A stretch of 64,000 bases of DNA from Liolophura sinensis (taxonomy: Eukaryota; Mollusca; Polyplacophora; Chitonida; Chitonidae): assembly GCF_032854445.1 (NCBI RefSeq), contig NC_088307.1, forward strand, positions 5,024,001-5,088,000. Direction: 5' to 3'. The notes under the pieces were generated by a model, which ran no database searches, was not told where the DNA came from, and saw only the letters and a list, made by a program, of their open reading frames with translations. Shown piece after piece: positions 45,401 to 55,992 of this stretch. Both the position numbers and the translations under genes were made by a program. Every line of letters starts with the position of its first letter. Position 1 is the first letter of the stretch.

Positions 45401-45622
45401 CCCTGGTCCCGGGATCACGGATCCATCTAAGACTTAAGTCAAAACTTCAGTCATTAAATTAAGTATGTTCCTTTCCGTTACGTTATCTGAAATTTGTTCC
45501 ACAATAACTTGCCCAGAATTTCCGTTTTTTAAACAAAAGTTTGACCTTGTAACATAATAAAAAAACAACAATTTTAAAGTAACTTGAGTCTAAAATCTAT
45601 TCGTGATCCCGAGACCAGGGCC
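45401..45622. mobile_element. TIR element, CCCTGG..GATCAC family, copy B
   Basis: 222 bp with ends CCCTGGTCCCGGGATCAC and GTGATCCCGAGACCAGGG, inverted repeats of each other that continue inward (GACTTAAGTCAAAACTT / AAGTAACTTGAGTC). Confidence 0.75.
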
Positions 45623-45731
45623 TTAACAGAGGCTCCCAAGTGGGATCAACACTGTACGCGCCATCTCTTGTCCAGCTTATGTTGGTTTCCCCTCCGGCCG
45701 AACGTGGGATGGACTGCCAGCAACGAATCTA

Positions 45732-46480
45732 GGACAAAAGCCCCGCGGACAACAGCACCGCGGACAACAGCTCCGCGGACAAAAACCTCGGCGGACGTCG
45801 TCTTGCTTAACCCACAAAACATAGCCAGCAGTCTAACAAACTTGATGTTAAATATCTGTCGACGGGAATTCATCTAGTTTGACTTAGTTTTCCATCAAAA
45901 AATTTGTCAACAAAACGTATCCGAGTCTGTTACTGTATCCAGCTCAACAGTTTTCCTCCCTTCGTCGTTGTTTCGCCAAAATGGTTGTCTGCGATGTCTC
46001 TAATGTTATTATCGAATGCAAATATAAGTGTCGTGCAAATATAAGTGCATTCTACCACTAATTGTGTAAATAAAAATGTATATATTATTCCCCGAAATGG
46101 AGAAAAATGAACGTTCGCTGCATGTTTTTGAACATCTACACTACGGACTATCGACACCGGCACGTTTTGTTTCTTTTGTTTTCTGACGTTAAAAACCATC
46201 ACTGCTACAAGTATTTGGAATCAACCATTTTCTTTAGTGATGTTAGGCTATAGCATTTAAATTTCCAGGAACAATTAACATACTACAGCAATTATTTACC
46301 ATACTTGAAGACTTTTTGGGTTTCAGATAAGCCTGGAATGGAGATCGGGCATTCTGTATCCTGCTGAGAGATATATGGTTTTCTCAAACAAGCACACAAC
46401 TTAAGTCATTTACCATATACACTTAGCACTGATCGAGGACTTTATATCCGCTGGGGTTCTTGTCCGCCCGGGGGTTTGTC
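45732..46480. mobile_element. Possible TIR element with GCGGACAA-rich ends
   Basis: The left end has four spaced GGACAA words (GGACAAAAGCCCCGCGGAC, CGCGGACAACAGC repeats). The right end, inverted, reads GACAAACCCCCGGGCGGAC and AAGAACCCCAGCGGA. About 750 bp between; no ORF. Confidence 0.45.
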
Positions 46481-46489
46481 AGTGCCCCT

Positions 46490-46630
46490 CTAGCAACCTG
46501 CGGATGGCCGTGGGTCTCCCCCCGCGGGCTATGTCCAGTTTCCTCCCACTGGCCGCTGTCGCATGAATGAAATATTCACGAGAAGGGCATAAACCACCAA
46601 CCACACCAAACAAATAAATAAATATATAAA
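46490..46630 (+). mobile_element. SINE family 1, 3' part, diverged
   Basis: GCAACCTGCGGATGGCCGTG to an AAACAAATAAATAAAT tail; it directly follows the GCGGACAA element. Confidence 0.7.
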
Positions 46631-47269
46631 TCAATTTAAGGTTGACCTTATTATGTGTTAAGAAAATATTTTATAACGAAAGGTATTGGGTTAGCTTCCG
46701 CTGTAGAGCTGGTGAAACTTGGATACCGGAAGTTCATACTTGGATACCACATTTCAGAAGAAGTGCCTCAAAAGGCAAAACAGCATCTTGAAGAAAGTTA
46801 CGGGAGTTACAGTTGTCCCAGTCAAAGGTAAAAGGTCTATTTTATCCTCAAAAAGAATTTTTGCATATTTAATGAATTCCACTACCGTTACGCATTGGTC
46901 CTTGGTTTCTGTGCAATAATTGTCAATAATTGTTTAATCGCACGATCTAGTGTGTAAAGAAGCCGGATCGAGGTATACACTAAAGTCTTACATGTTTAAC
47001 GATTCCACTGACCACAACGCCCTCTATCGACCCTCAGATGTCCCACGAACGGAGTTATCCCCACTTCTGACGTGGGAGCCGCGGTGAGTTTCCTGGCGTT
47101 GGAGAAAGCCAGGTTTATTACAGGAGCTTTCTTGCCTGTTGACGGTGCTCTAATGTTTGCCTCTTGAAACTGAAATGCTATAACTTGATGTAACATCCAA
47201 AGTTTTAGCAGTGGTCGAGATAAGAATTTCGCATTGTAAATGTCAAAATGTCATCTAACTTTATGTTAC

Positions 47270-47445
47270 TGTTGAGTTCCTTTACTGGATGTTGACAAAT
47301 TTAACTCGGAGACTCGAATCTAATCAAATGAATGTATTCTCCACACCATGCTGACCATGTAACTACAACACATAGATACGCATACGCGCGAGTACTTCCG
47401 GTTACATAATAAACCAGATCTGATATAAGAGGTGGAAACACTACA
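47270..47445 (-). mobile_element. Ty3/gypsy 3' LTR
   Basis: On the minus strand, 176 bp starting TGTAGTGTTTCC and ending AACTCAACA (TG..CA), preceded by a purine-rich tract (ACAGAAAGGAAATGA, 47446-47460) and downstream of gypsy pol coding sequence. No primer-binding site follows it, which fits a 3' LTR. Confidence 0.6.
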
Positions 47446-47460
47446 TCATTTCCTTTCTGT

Positions 47461-48180
47461 AAAAAAAAATTGCAATCTTTGCGCTGTTCTTAACTTGCGT
47501 TCGTGTACATTATTCATTGACACCAAATTACCCGAATAAAGCAAACTGGTTTCTTCAAAGCAAAGGAAGAAATGTCATGAGACAACAGTATCACATAGAC
47601 GAGCATGTAACGTTCTGTCTTGAGAATTCCGAACATTCAAGAATATTAAGATCAAAGCTCAAAAGTACACATCACTTTAAAAATGTTTACTATAAAAGGT
47701 TGAACAGTTCAGTTCACGTGAGTCCATGATAAAGTCATTGAATCTGGAGGGCCGATTCCTCTCACAGGTTGCCCTTGTCTGTGTTATGGGCGCCTGTGGT
47801 TCGCGATGGTTCTCCACCGTGTCGTCGCGTGAGTGGGAGATTGGTTCAACCTCCTCAGACGCGAATGCCTCGTCGCATTCATCTTCGCGATATTTCCTTA
47901 CAAATGTTGAGTTCCGACAATAGCTTGTGCCGTCAGGGGCCTGTACTACAATTTGATTGCTCTTCTTTCCCTTCACCGTGAAAGGCACATTCTTGTATGT
48001 TGCTGAAAGCTTATTTTCACGACGTTGTTGGACCAAGATAGTGTCTCCAACCACGATGTCGCGTTCAGTGGCGCGGCGTTTTTGGTCTGCATTACGTTTT
48101 CCAACAGTCTTTCTCTCAGCATAACGATTGTGCACTTCGGAATCGTATCTACGATTTTGCGGCCAACAACGGTTCAGCAG
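47461..48180 (-). pseudogene. Ty3/gypsy pol C-terminal remnant (downstream of integrase)
   Basis: The ~150-residue open stretch ending at 47677 resembles the end of gypsy-type polyproteins: a basic charged region, then VGDTILVQQRRENKLS, a KGKKSNQIVVQAPDGTSY-like core and a RPSRFNDF tail. Just upstream, TDVSPAEPLLAAKS in another frame matches the usual SPAELLFGR motif, so a frameshift and stop separate the parts. Protease, RT, RNase H and most of integrase are missing. Inactive. Confidence 0.75.
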
Positions 48181-48202
48181 GACTAACGTCGGTTGTAAAA
48201 AT

Positions 48203-48531
48203 GCATGCGTTCACACCACCATGTGACCAAGCCAGTTTTAAGCCAGTTCAGGAATTTGCCCGTTCGCCCGGTCACACTTAAGCCGGTTTAAGTATATATA
48301 ATTACGACGTCATCCTGAACTCCACGTATCGGGGGCGTTTAATTCAGTTACCGTTCACACGACACACATAAACCGGCTCAAGTCCTGAAACCGGCTTAAA
48401 CCCACGTCACGAGCAGGGACAAATAAACCCGATGAAATGCCCCCGCTTTGCTTTCACACGAGCGACATCAAACTGGCTAAAAGCCACTTTCGGATTTAAA
48501 CCAGCTTAACTTTGTCCGTGTGAACGTGGTA
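48203..48531. mobile_element. TIR element with CGTTCACAC ends, at the break in the gypsy remnant
   Basis: Ends GCGTTCACACCACC and GTCCGTGTGAACG are inverted. The interior repeats AAGCCGGTTTAA / AAACCGGCTTAA. About 330 bp, no ORF. Gypsy similarity stops at its left edge. Confidence 0.6.
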
Positions 48532-48833
48532 TAAACAATCTGTGTTACAGTTGTGTGCGCTTTCAGCAAAAGTAGAATACGGAAGTTTACGGGCCTCTGC
48601 TTGAGGTAAGGCTTTCCCTCTGCCCAGCCATTCGCCTCTTCTAATCGGCCACGCCATTTCACAGCAGCTGCGTTGTGATATTAGCTTATCGTAACATCGT
48701 TTCACAGCATGAGAATTTCGTCATTATCCGGTTTCTCGTTTAAGGAGAGTTTTATGACAAATCAACATTAACAAACAAATAGCCATGTATTTCATTATTA
48801 GATGTTTGCTAAACTCCTTGTAGTTGTCATTTA

Positions 48834-48996
48834 CCGACCGTACGTAGGAAGGTCTGCCAGCAACCTGCGGGTGGTCGTGGGTTTCCCCCAAGCTCTGCCC
48901 GGTTTCCTCCCACCATAATGCTGGCCGCCGCCGTATAAATGAAATATTCCTGAGTACAGCGTAAAACACCAATCAAATAAATAAATAAATAAAATA
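48834..48996 (+). mobile_element. SINE family 1, 5'-truncated, with target-site duplication
   Basis: Flanked by perfect 13-bp copies of TAGTTGTCATTTA (48821-48833 and 48997-49009), so it inserted in this truncated form. Confidence 0.88.
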
Positions 48997-49009
48997 TAGT
49001 TGTCATTTA

Positions 49010-52000
49010 TAGAATGAAGGGCAGTTTTTCGGCAAAGGAAACTGGAGCACACGTTGGCAAATTGCTGGCGAATTTTCCCACGTTTTCCACAGATTTCCCC
49101 GCCAAATAAAATGGTTGAAGACAAGTGTTTTAGAGAAAGTTTATCCACTACCCAAACAGTCCCACGAACGCCGAAGATGGGTAAAGTGCAAAGTCCGTCC
49201 AAGGCTGGGATTGACCCCACACCTCACGGGCCAGCGGTTTGGAGTAGACAATTACCACAGGACCAGACCGCGATCCCCAACAATTTATACCCTTATAGTT
49301 CAGTATATCCATACAATTATTAGTAATTACTAAAATTTAACAGAAATCATTTATGGACCCATTTGCGCCAGGGGTATGCAGAGATTCTCTGGATTATTGC
49401 TGATTGGCGTTGAGATATATGTGGATGGGTGGGCCCAGTTTAAAGAACAAAATACCTTCAGCGAGAGTTTCTCTGTGCTTCTATGACCCGTGGTTATTAA
49501 AGTTACATATACACTGTCTAGAATACCACGTAAACTTTTCTTATGTGATTTTTTTTTTGCTGCCCACCGGCGAGATCGCTTTACACTTACGTTTCTTGTC
49601 CCAGAAGCATTGTAATCAATCGATGTGACTGCCTTACAAGACAAGGACAGAGCCTTAGTTAAGTTGATATAAATCGCATTCTGGCAAGACAAAATACAAA
49701 CAATAATAGACTGATGATGAACATAACCTTGCTTTTTCATTATTGGATTTATCTCAGATATAAAATAAAATTAGTAAAGCACGCGGGTTAGACGCTTAGA
49801 GCTATCTGATTTCTTTTTAGCACATCTGTAGTTATACAAGCAGCGTTTTATTGACAAACGATGAATAAGGGCATAAAAGCCTAAAAAAATTATAATAAAA
49901 TAATAAAAAAAAATCGGTTAACAAAAACCGAAGTAATAACTGAAACCAGTTAATTCTGTACCCTTTCGCTGACCTTAACTCTTAAGGTTGGCTATGGGCC
50001 CGTATGATGTCAATAATTAATAATAATTAGGTGACATAAATGTGATCGTAAACATCATCAATATGATACAAATGAATGAATTTCTAATCGTAGGTAATCG
50101 TAGGTAAAAAAAATTAGCAGTAATAAATGAAAAATTCATTCGTTTTTTTTTAAACAAAAATTGCAAGAAGCTGTTACGTCCTACGATGGCCAAGCACCCA
50201 GGCCCAATTTCATGCAAATAAGAAAACACTATGACAGTAATGCACTGAACTAATTTGCCATGATCGGAAAAATTAAAGCTTTGGAAAACATAACGACGAT
50301 TAGCTTTATTCAACTACCGAAGAACACAGACAATGGAAAATTCAACACATTCCACCTGCATGTACAAATTGTAACAATATTTACAAAAAAGGCAACGTGG
50401 AGAAAAAGCATAACAAAATGAAAAATAATCAACTGGATTTGAGCCCCACACTACCAGAAATCATATACAATCCGTATAGTGCTGAAAACCACCACAGCGT
50501 CTTGGAGGTGTGCATGGGGGTGACAGGAAATGTTAGGAGACTGTAAAAAAAATTTTGGTCTAAATAGTTGGAAGGAATAAGCGATGTTGTTGTCTTTAAA
50601 AAATATCCTCGGTTCAAAGCCATGGCGTGCGGCATCCTAAAGCCCGTCCCTTCCTTACGGGTATGCAAGGTCTAAACCTCAACAGAAACTGGAAACCGCG
50701 ATATTTCTTTCACGGTTGACATGGTTAAATTTGGCCTAATAAGGGTAAAATGTTTTGGGCTCATCATGACTCAAGGTACAGGTGTGGATAGACATTTTTC
50801 GTATATTTCACATGGATTTGGGTTTATATTCCTGATAGCACTAGGGGGAATGCTGAAGTAGGGTGGTATCACTTAAATATTTCTAGCAAGAAAACTACAG
50901 ATCGTAACTCAAATCCGTTGGCATTCATTGGCAACTACATGTATTGGGCTACAATTTGGTGCAAGCCTCAGATTGGTAGCTTTCGTAGTTTTCGTGTTAC
51001 AGGCCATTGAAATTACGTGACTGAAAAAAGATTTAGACCATATCTCACAAAGTTACAAACATAGGCAAAATCCGAAAGCAGATTCAGAATCAACGTTGTC
51101 AAATATATCAGAGTACATGAAAACATAATCAAACTTAGACACTTTTTATGACGTCATAAGTTTTCAATGCCAATTTCAAAGATTTTTTCAAACTTGTTCT
51201 AACTGGGATCACTCTACAAGTGTATCAAATTTCAGATCTGTTCGTTGGTTCTTGAGAAGAAGATTTTTAAAGCTTTTGATCAAAATCCAAGCGGGCCTCC
51301 ATGTTACGTCAAAAGTTAACCAAAAACAGCAAAAATATGCCTTGTATTTTGTTCCTAAAATCACCAAACTTCAACAACATCCAATAAAAACTTTTTTATA
51401 CAGCTCTTAAAGCTTTCAAAAAGACGGAAGAAAATAATAAAAATCCGAACGATTTCAACAGGTGTTCCAGCACAGAGTGCCTGGCCACCTAGAAATGATT
51501 CGAGTGAATAAGATACTTAACAAATTATCTTCCTAATAAAAGGAAATTTCCTATATATCATGCTGAAAATGAAGGATTTCATTTTCACACGAACTTAAAA
51601 TGGTATTGAGATTTTATGTGCAATTTCACTTAATCCGGACCTGGTTAAAAATGGTTTTAATAACAAGGAACAATTATAAGCATGAGCATAGGACGTTGCA
51701 GCTACATTCGGAAAGGGTTCAACCCCGGTCCTGATCACTCAGATTAAAGTAAAAGAAGCTAAAATATGAAGTAAGGTTCATCAAACATAAAAAAAGGAAA
51801 ATCATTCGAATATTTGAATAGCATAGTGGGCTTTATGAGCCATATTGACAGTATCTGGAACCTCTGATGTCACATCTCCATTTTTCCTGATATTCACCAG
51901 AAGACATAAATTTTTGGGAGCATCATTTCAGTAATACTTTATTTATAGGTAAAAAGAGTTATTTCAAAATTCAGTGTCGTGATTAGAGTTGGAAAAAATT

Positions 52001-52428
52001 CCTCAGAAGTCAGAGTTCCTAAATTCTGATATTATGGTCCATAAAGCCCACCGTAGAATACCTTTTGGATGCCTTTAAATCTCTTCACAAAAATCTAAAA
52101 AAAAAAAATAAATAAATGAAAGTACATTTATACATAATTTTAAGTGGTCTATTTAGTGATACCTATTGAATTTCAGAGGCCTTTACCTTAAACTCTCACA
52201 GGCTGAGAGGCAACACACCTCCGGCATAAATTACAGGGTGTTAAAGGTGGAAGACGCAATGGACTCTGCCATTTATGCCAGCGTTTTCTCAGACAGAAAT
52301 AACTAATCAAGTATATACTTAATATCCATATTTCTGCTCGCTCTTTCCATTGCGCTTGTGCTAGTACCTATGTCACTATGCATAATAATTAATGACGTCA
52401 CAACAATATTTAACATCACATCAACAGA
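49010..52428. other. Intergenic region and probable DAXX 3' UTR
   Basis: No convincing coding sequence; the short ORFs have repeat-like or biased composition. A tRNA-like segment lies near 49,160-49,280. A fragment of the AAGGAG MITE interior is at 52,223-52,290 (ATAAATTACAGGGTGTTAAA). The rest is AT-rich and unremarkable. Confidence 0.6.
51937..51942 (-). promoter_or_regulatory. Candidate poly(A) signal for DAXX
   Basis: AATAAA on the minus strand about 490 nt after the DAXX stop codon. Chosen by position only. Confidence 0.25.
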
Positions 52429-52661
52429 CTACATTTGGCTGTCATGATTTTCTGCATTCTTCTTTCGATTGTAGGACGCCGCGAAATTTCTCGGCAGTTG
52501 AGTGTCTTTGTCGTTTTCCCTGTCCTCATCTGACTGAGCATCGTCAACGTCCTTGTCTTCGTCTGTGGACAGTTCGATTACATCCATCATCCCGTCGTTT
52601 CCTCCTACATCCATTTCAGTCGAATTATCTCCCCTTTGGTCATCAACTGTTTCACTCAACA
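52429..52661 (-). CDS. DAXX: DAXX terminal exon with SUMO-interacting motif
   Basis: 233 nt, phase 1 in, stop TAG. Acidic tail with DVIELSTDED, a hydrophobic core flanked by Ser/Asp like the C-terminal SIM (IIVLSDSD) of human DAXX. Unlike human, about 40 more residues follow the SIM. Confidence 0.85.
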
Positions 52662-55600
52662 CTGGAAGTGAAAAAGAACAATTGTTAAATGTAATTCATA
52701 TTTCAATACTAAAGTGTCGACCAAAGAATCTTGATTTCACATTCTTAGCCCCTGTGTACTTTGTTACACGGGGGAAATCCATGCAGTTTTTGTTGTTGTT
52801 GTTGTTGTCTCTGTGGACACAATTATGAAACAGTGATAGCGTGATTAAACCTGCCGGAAAAGAATTATAATTTCAGGGAGGATATAATCTAAAAAATAAA
52901 AATCCAGATTGAACTTCTTTGTCTATAAATAGTAAGCAAATATTCTCATCCTTGTGAACACAGACGGTACTGTCTAGAAGTCATGTTGGCGGAAGGCTAC
53001 TTAACTCCAATATTGTTCATTACGCACGACACCCCAATATGTTAACCTTGAAAATCATTTTGCCCATTTACTCATAACGTTATAATATGGTGTTATTACG
53101 AAACCCTATTTGCAAAGTTTTGCTAAAGTCGCCAAATGAGAACATTTACTTCATGAATGAATGCTTGGAGTTGTGTGCATATACTGTGTCTTCTTGTGGA
53201 AGGGAGAGTCCATGCAACCAAAGTGTTGCCGCCATTGAAGCATCATGCCAGACACCAGTCCTGTTTTGCTCTAATCTCTCAGTGCAGTGCGCCAAGCGAG
53301 GCAGCATCAAATACCATTTTTAGCTGGACCCGGGTGTGATTTCGGGTCTCCGGACTTAGAACCGTTTGCTTTATGAGAATGCACTGATAAAATTTTGAGG
53401 CCTTATTTGTTGTTATTATTCTAAATATTTCTAACTAACTGCGATGTTCATTTGACAGCAAATAGCGAGATACGGTTTGAGAGACTGCGATGAACCAGTC
53501 AGACGCACGGCATCATGTTATACATCTGCTCAAATTAATACGATGCTATAATTGATATGCAATAATGTTTTACATAAACTCTATCGATCCGGTACCTTCA
53601 TAAAGTTTCGGTACACACACTTCTTCTTTCTCCTCATTGGTCGGTGAGCAGGACATCTCGCGTTTCTCTTTTCCTGACTGTTTAGCCAGTTCCTCAGACT
53701 CCTGTTCTCGCACGTATTTAAGGAACACCTATTAAAACGTCAGCATATATGTATTACTGATTGATTTAAAGGTGTTTTAGGTCATATTCAAGCACGTTTC
53801 ATTCAGCCGATCATAGTCAGGTCCTGGGATAGCGAAGCCATCTTCGACTTAAGTCAAACTTTCAAATCACTTTAAAATTGTTATTTCTTAAGTAACAATG
53901 TCAAAGTATTTCTTAACATCGTAAATTCTGGGTAAGTTATTGTAAAACAAATTCAGTTAAACAACCGGTAATGAACATAACAAGTTTAATGATTAAAATT
54001 TTGACTCAAGCTTAAGATCGCGTCGTGATTCCTTGGCCAGCTCCGTTAATTTATATTATTTGAATGTGACGAAACTTAGTTAACATGAGTTTGTTGAAGA
54101 CAGAGGGTCTTAAGCCATTGTACTAAGAGGTTACCATATTGCTACTTTTTAAGCATATATTTGATCACTTAAAATAAAACTCCAACTGAGGTACACTAAC
54201 AAGCCGTATTTCGTGTGACCAGTACCGGAGTCTCGAGTTCGAACCTTTTTATCAAGAACGTTTTAAAAGAATGTCAAAAGTGTTACTATTTTAAATTATA
54301 TTTACCATAACATGGAATCTAAAGAAAGTTTCACAAGGAGTAATTCAGAGTAGACAAACAATGGAGAAAATTGAGAAAATGAACATTTGTGAGCTTGAGG
54401 CGATCCGTAGGGAAAGGGGTGTCATTTGTGCCTCTGGAAGACAATAAGGCAGGTGATCGGTAAATTAATGTCAACATAGGTTGCCTAACATTTTTCACAA
54501 GTCACATGATACAGAAGGACTGTTTTTAACTTTGTCAACAAAAAAGTTCGAACTCGAAACTGCCCAATTTCTGTAGTGGTTTATATTGTGGGTAATTTCG
54601 AACCCACCTCATTCAGCTTCTTATCGCCCTCTAACCGATTTCTCTCCAGTTTGGCCTCTAGTTCAGGGTCTGTCAATGCTGGGTCATCATATAAGCTGAA
54701 ACATTGCCAACTCAGGTCATTTTTTTATCTATATCATTGATTAAATGAGGAAACCAGAGTACAGAGAACAAGAACCTGACAAACCCCAGTGAACATGCAA
54801 GCGTTGGATTGCCTCGCACAGTCTTATTCGTTACCAGCTGACAGGATGCACTGAGAGCAGAATTCGTTTATTTTATTGTAGCTTTACGCCGTACTCAAGA
54901 ATATTTCACGTATATAACCACCATTGTGGGTGAAAAAAGGTTTGAAGGAATCAGGATTGGTTGGTCCGGTGTCAGTATAATGTGACTGGTGGGGTGTCAT
55001 ATCTGTTGTATTTGGCATGATAGATCAGTAGAGGCTTGGCATCGCCGTGCCACAAGAGCATAGTATATGTACACACACCTAACCCCTAAAACTGTTTTAG
55101 GCAGAAATCAACGTGATTTATTTATTTATTCGATTGGTCTCTTTAAGTCGTACTCAAGAATATTTCATTTATACGATAGGTCATGGTGGCCAGAATTATG
55201 GTGGGAGGAAAGGATTGAGAAGTTATTATGAGCTGAGACGCTAACTTCACACAATCAGGCAATCGGCAGTTGAAGGTGATCAAAAAATCCTGCCGGCGTC
55301 GTTCCTTGAGAAGATATCCCACGTCCTGAAAGGTGGAGTTTGAAATATCCTTCACCCTCTCCGAACTAGAAAAGTTAAACAAAAAATAACATTTGAATAA
55401 TTCATGAAAGAAATAAGTCACACTTACCTGTATTCAGTTATATTTGTTTATTTATTTGATCGAGGTTTTACACTCCCCTGACAAATATTTATTTATTTAT
55501 TTATTTACTTATGTACTTATTTGCTTTATTGGTGTTCTATACCATATTCAAGAATAGTTGACTCGTTGCATATTTATGTATAGCTGTATATTTATTTATG

Positions 55601-55936
55601 TGATGTTGCATAACCGAGACATCGCCGTTGAATAGTAGGCAAAATCGTGTACATTGAGAAAATCGACCGTGCCGCAAAGGTATACACTGTGTATCACATT
55701 TTTTTCTTCTTGGTCTATTAAGCTGGAAGAAATCGCTTTCCTAAAGAACCTAATCACCTGACAAACCTCTTGCGGTTTGTTTGTTTGGTGTTTTACGTCG
55801 TACTCGAGAATATTTCATTTCTACGACGGCGCCCAGCATTATAGTGACAAGGAATCGGAAGCCAGGAACATTTGCAGGCTGTTGCCTTACTATATGGCCC
55901 TCCTGAGGAATCAAAAACTTAAAGTTAATATTTAAA

Positions 55937-55992
<56 letters not shown>

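Noticed and set aside
47726-47981. Plus-strand ORFs over the gypsy remnant
   Set aside because: Shadows of the minus-strand pol C-terminal sequence.
49351-49740. Minus-strand 129-residue ORF
   Set aside because: Low-information composition, no splice or family signal, and its neighbourhood is non-coding.
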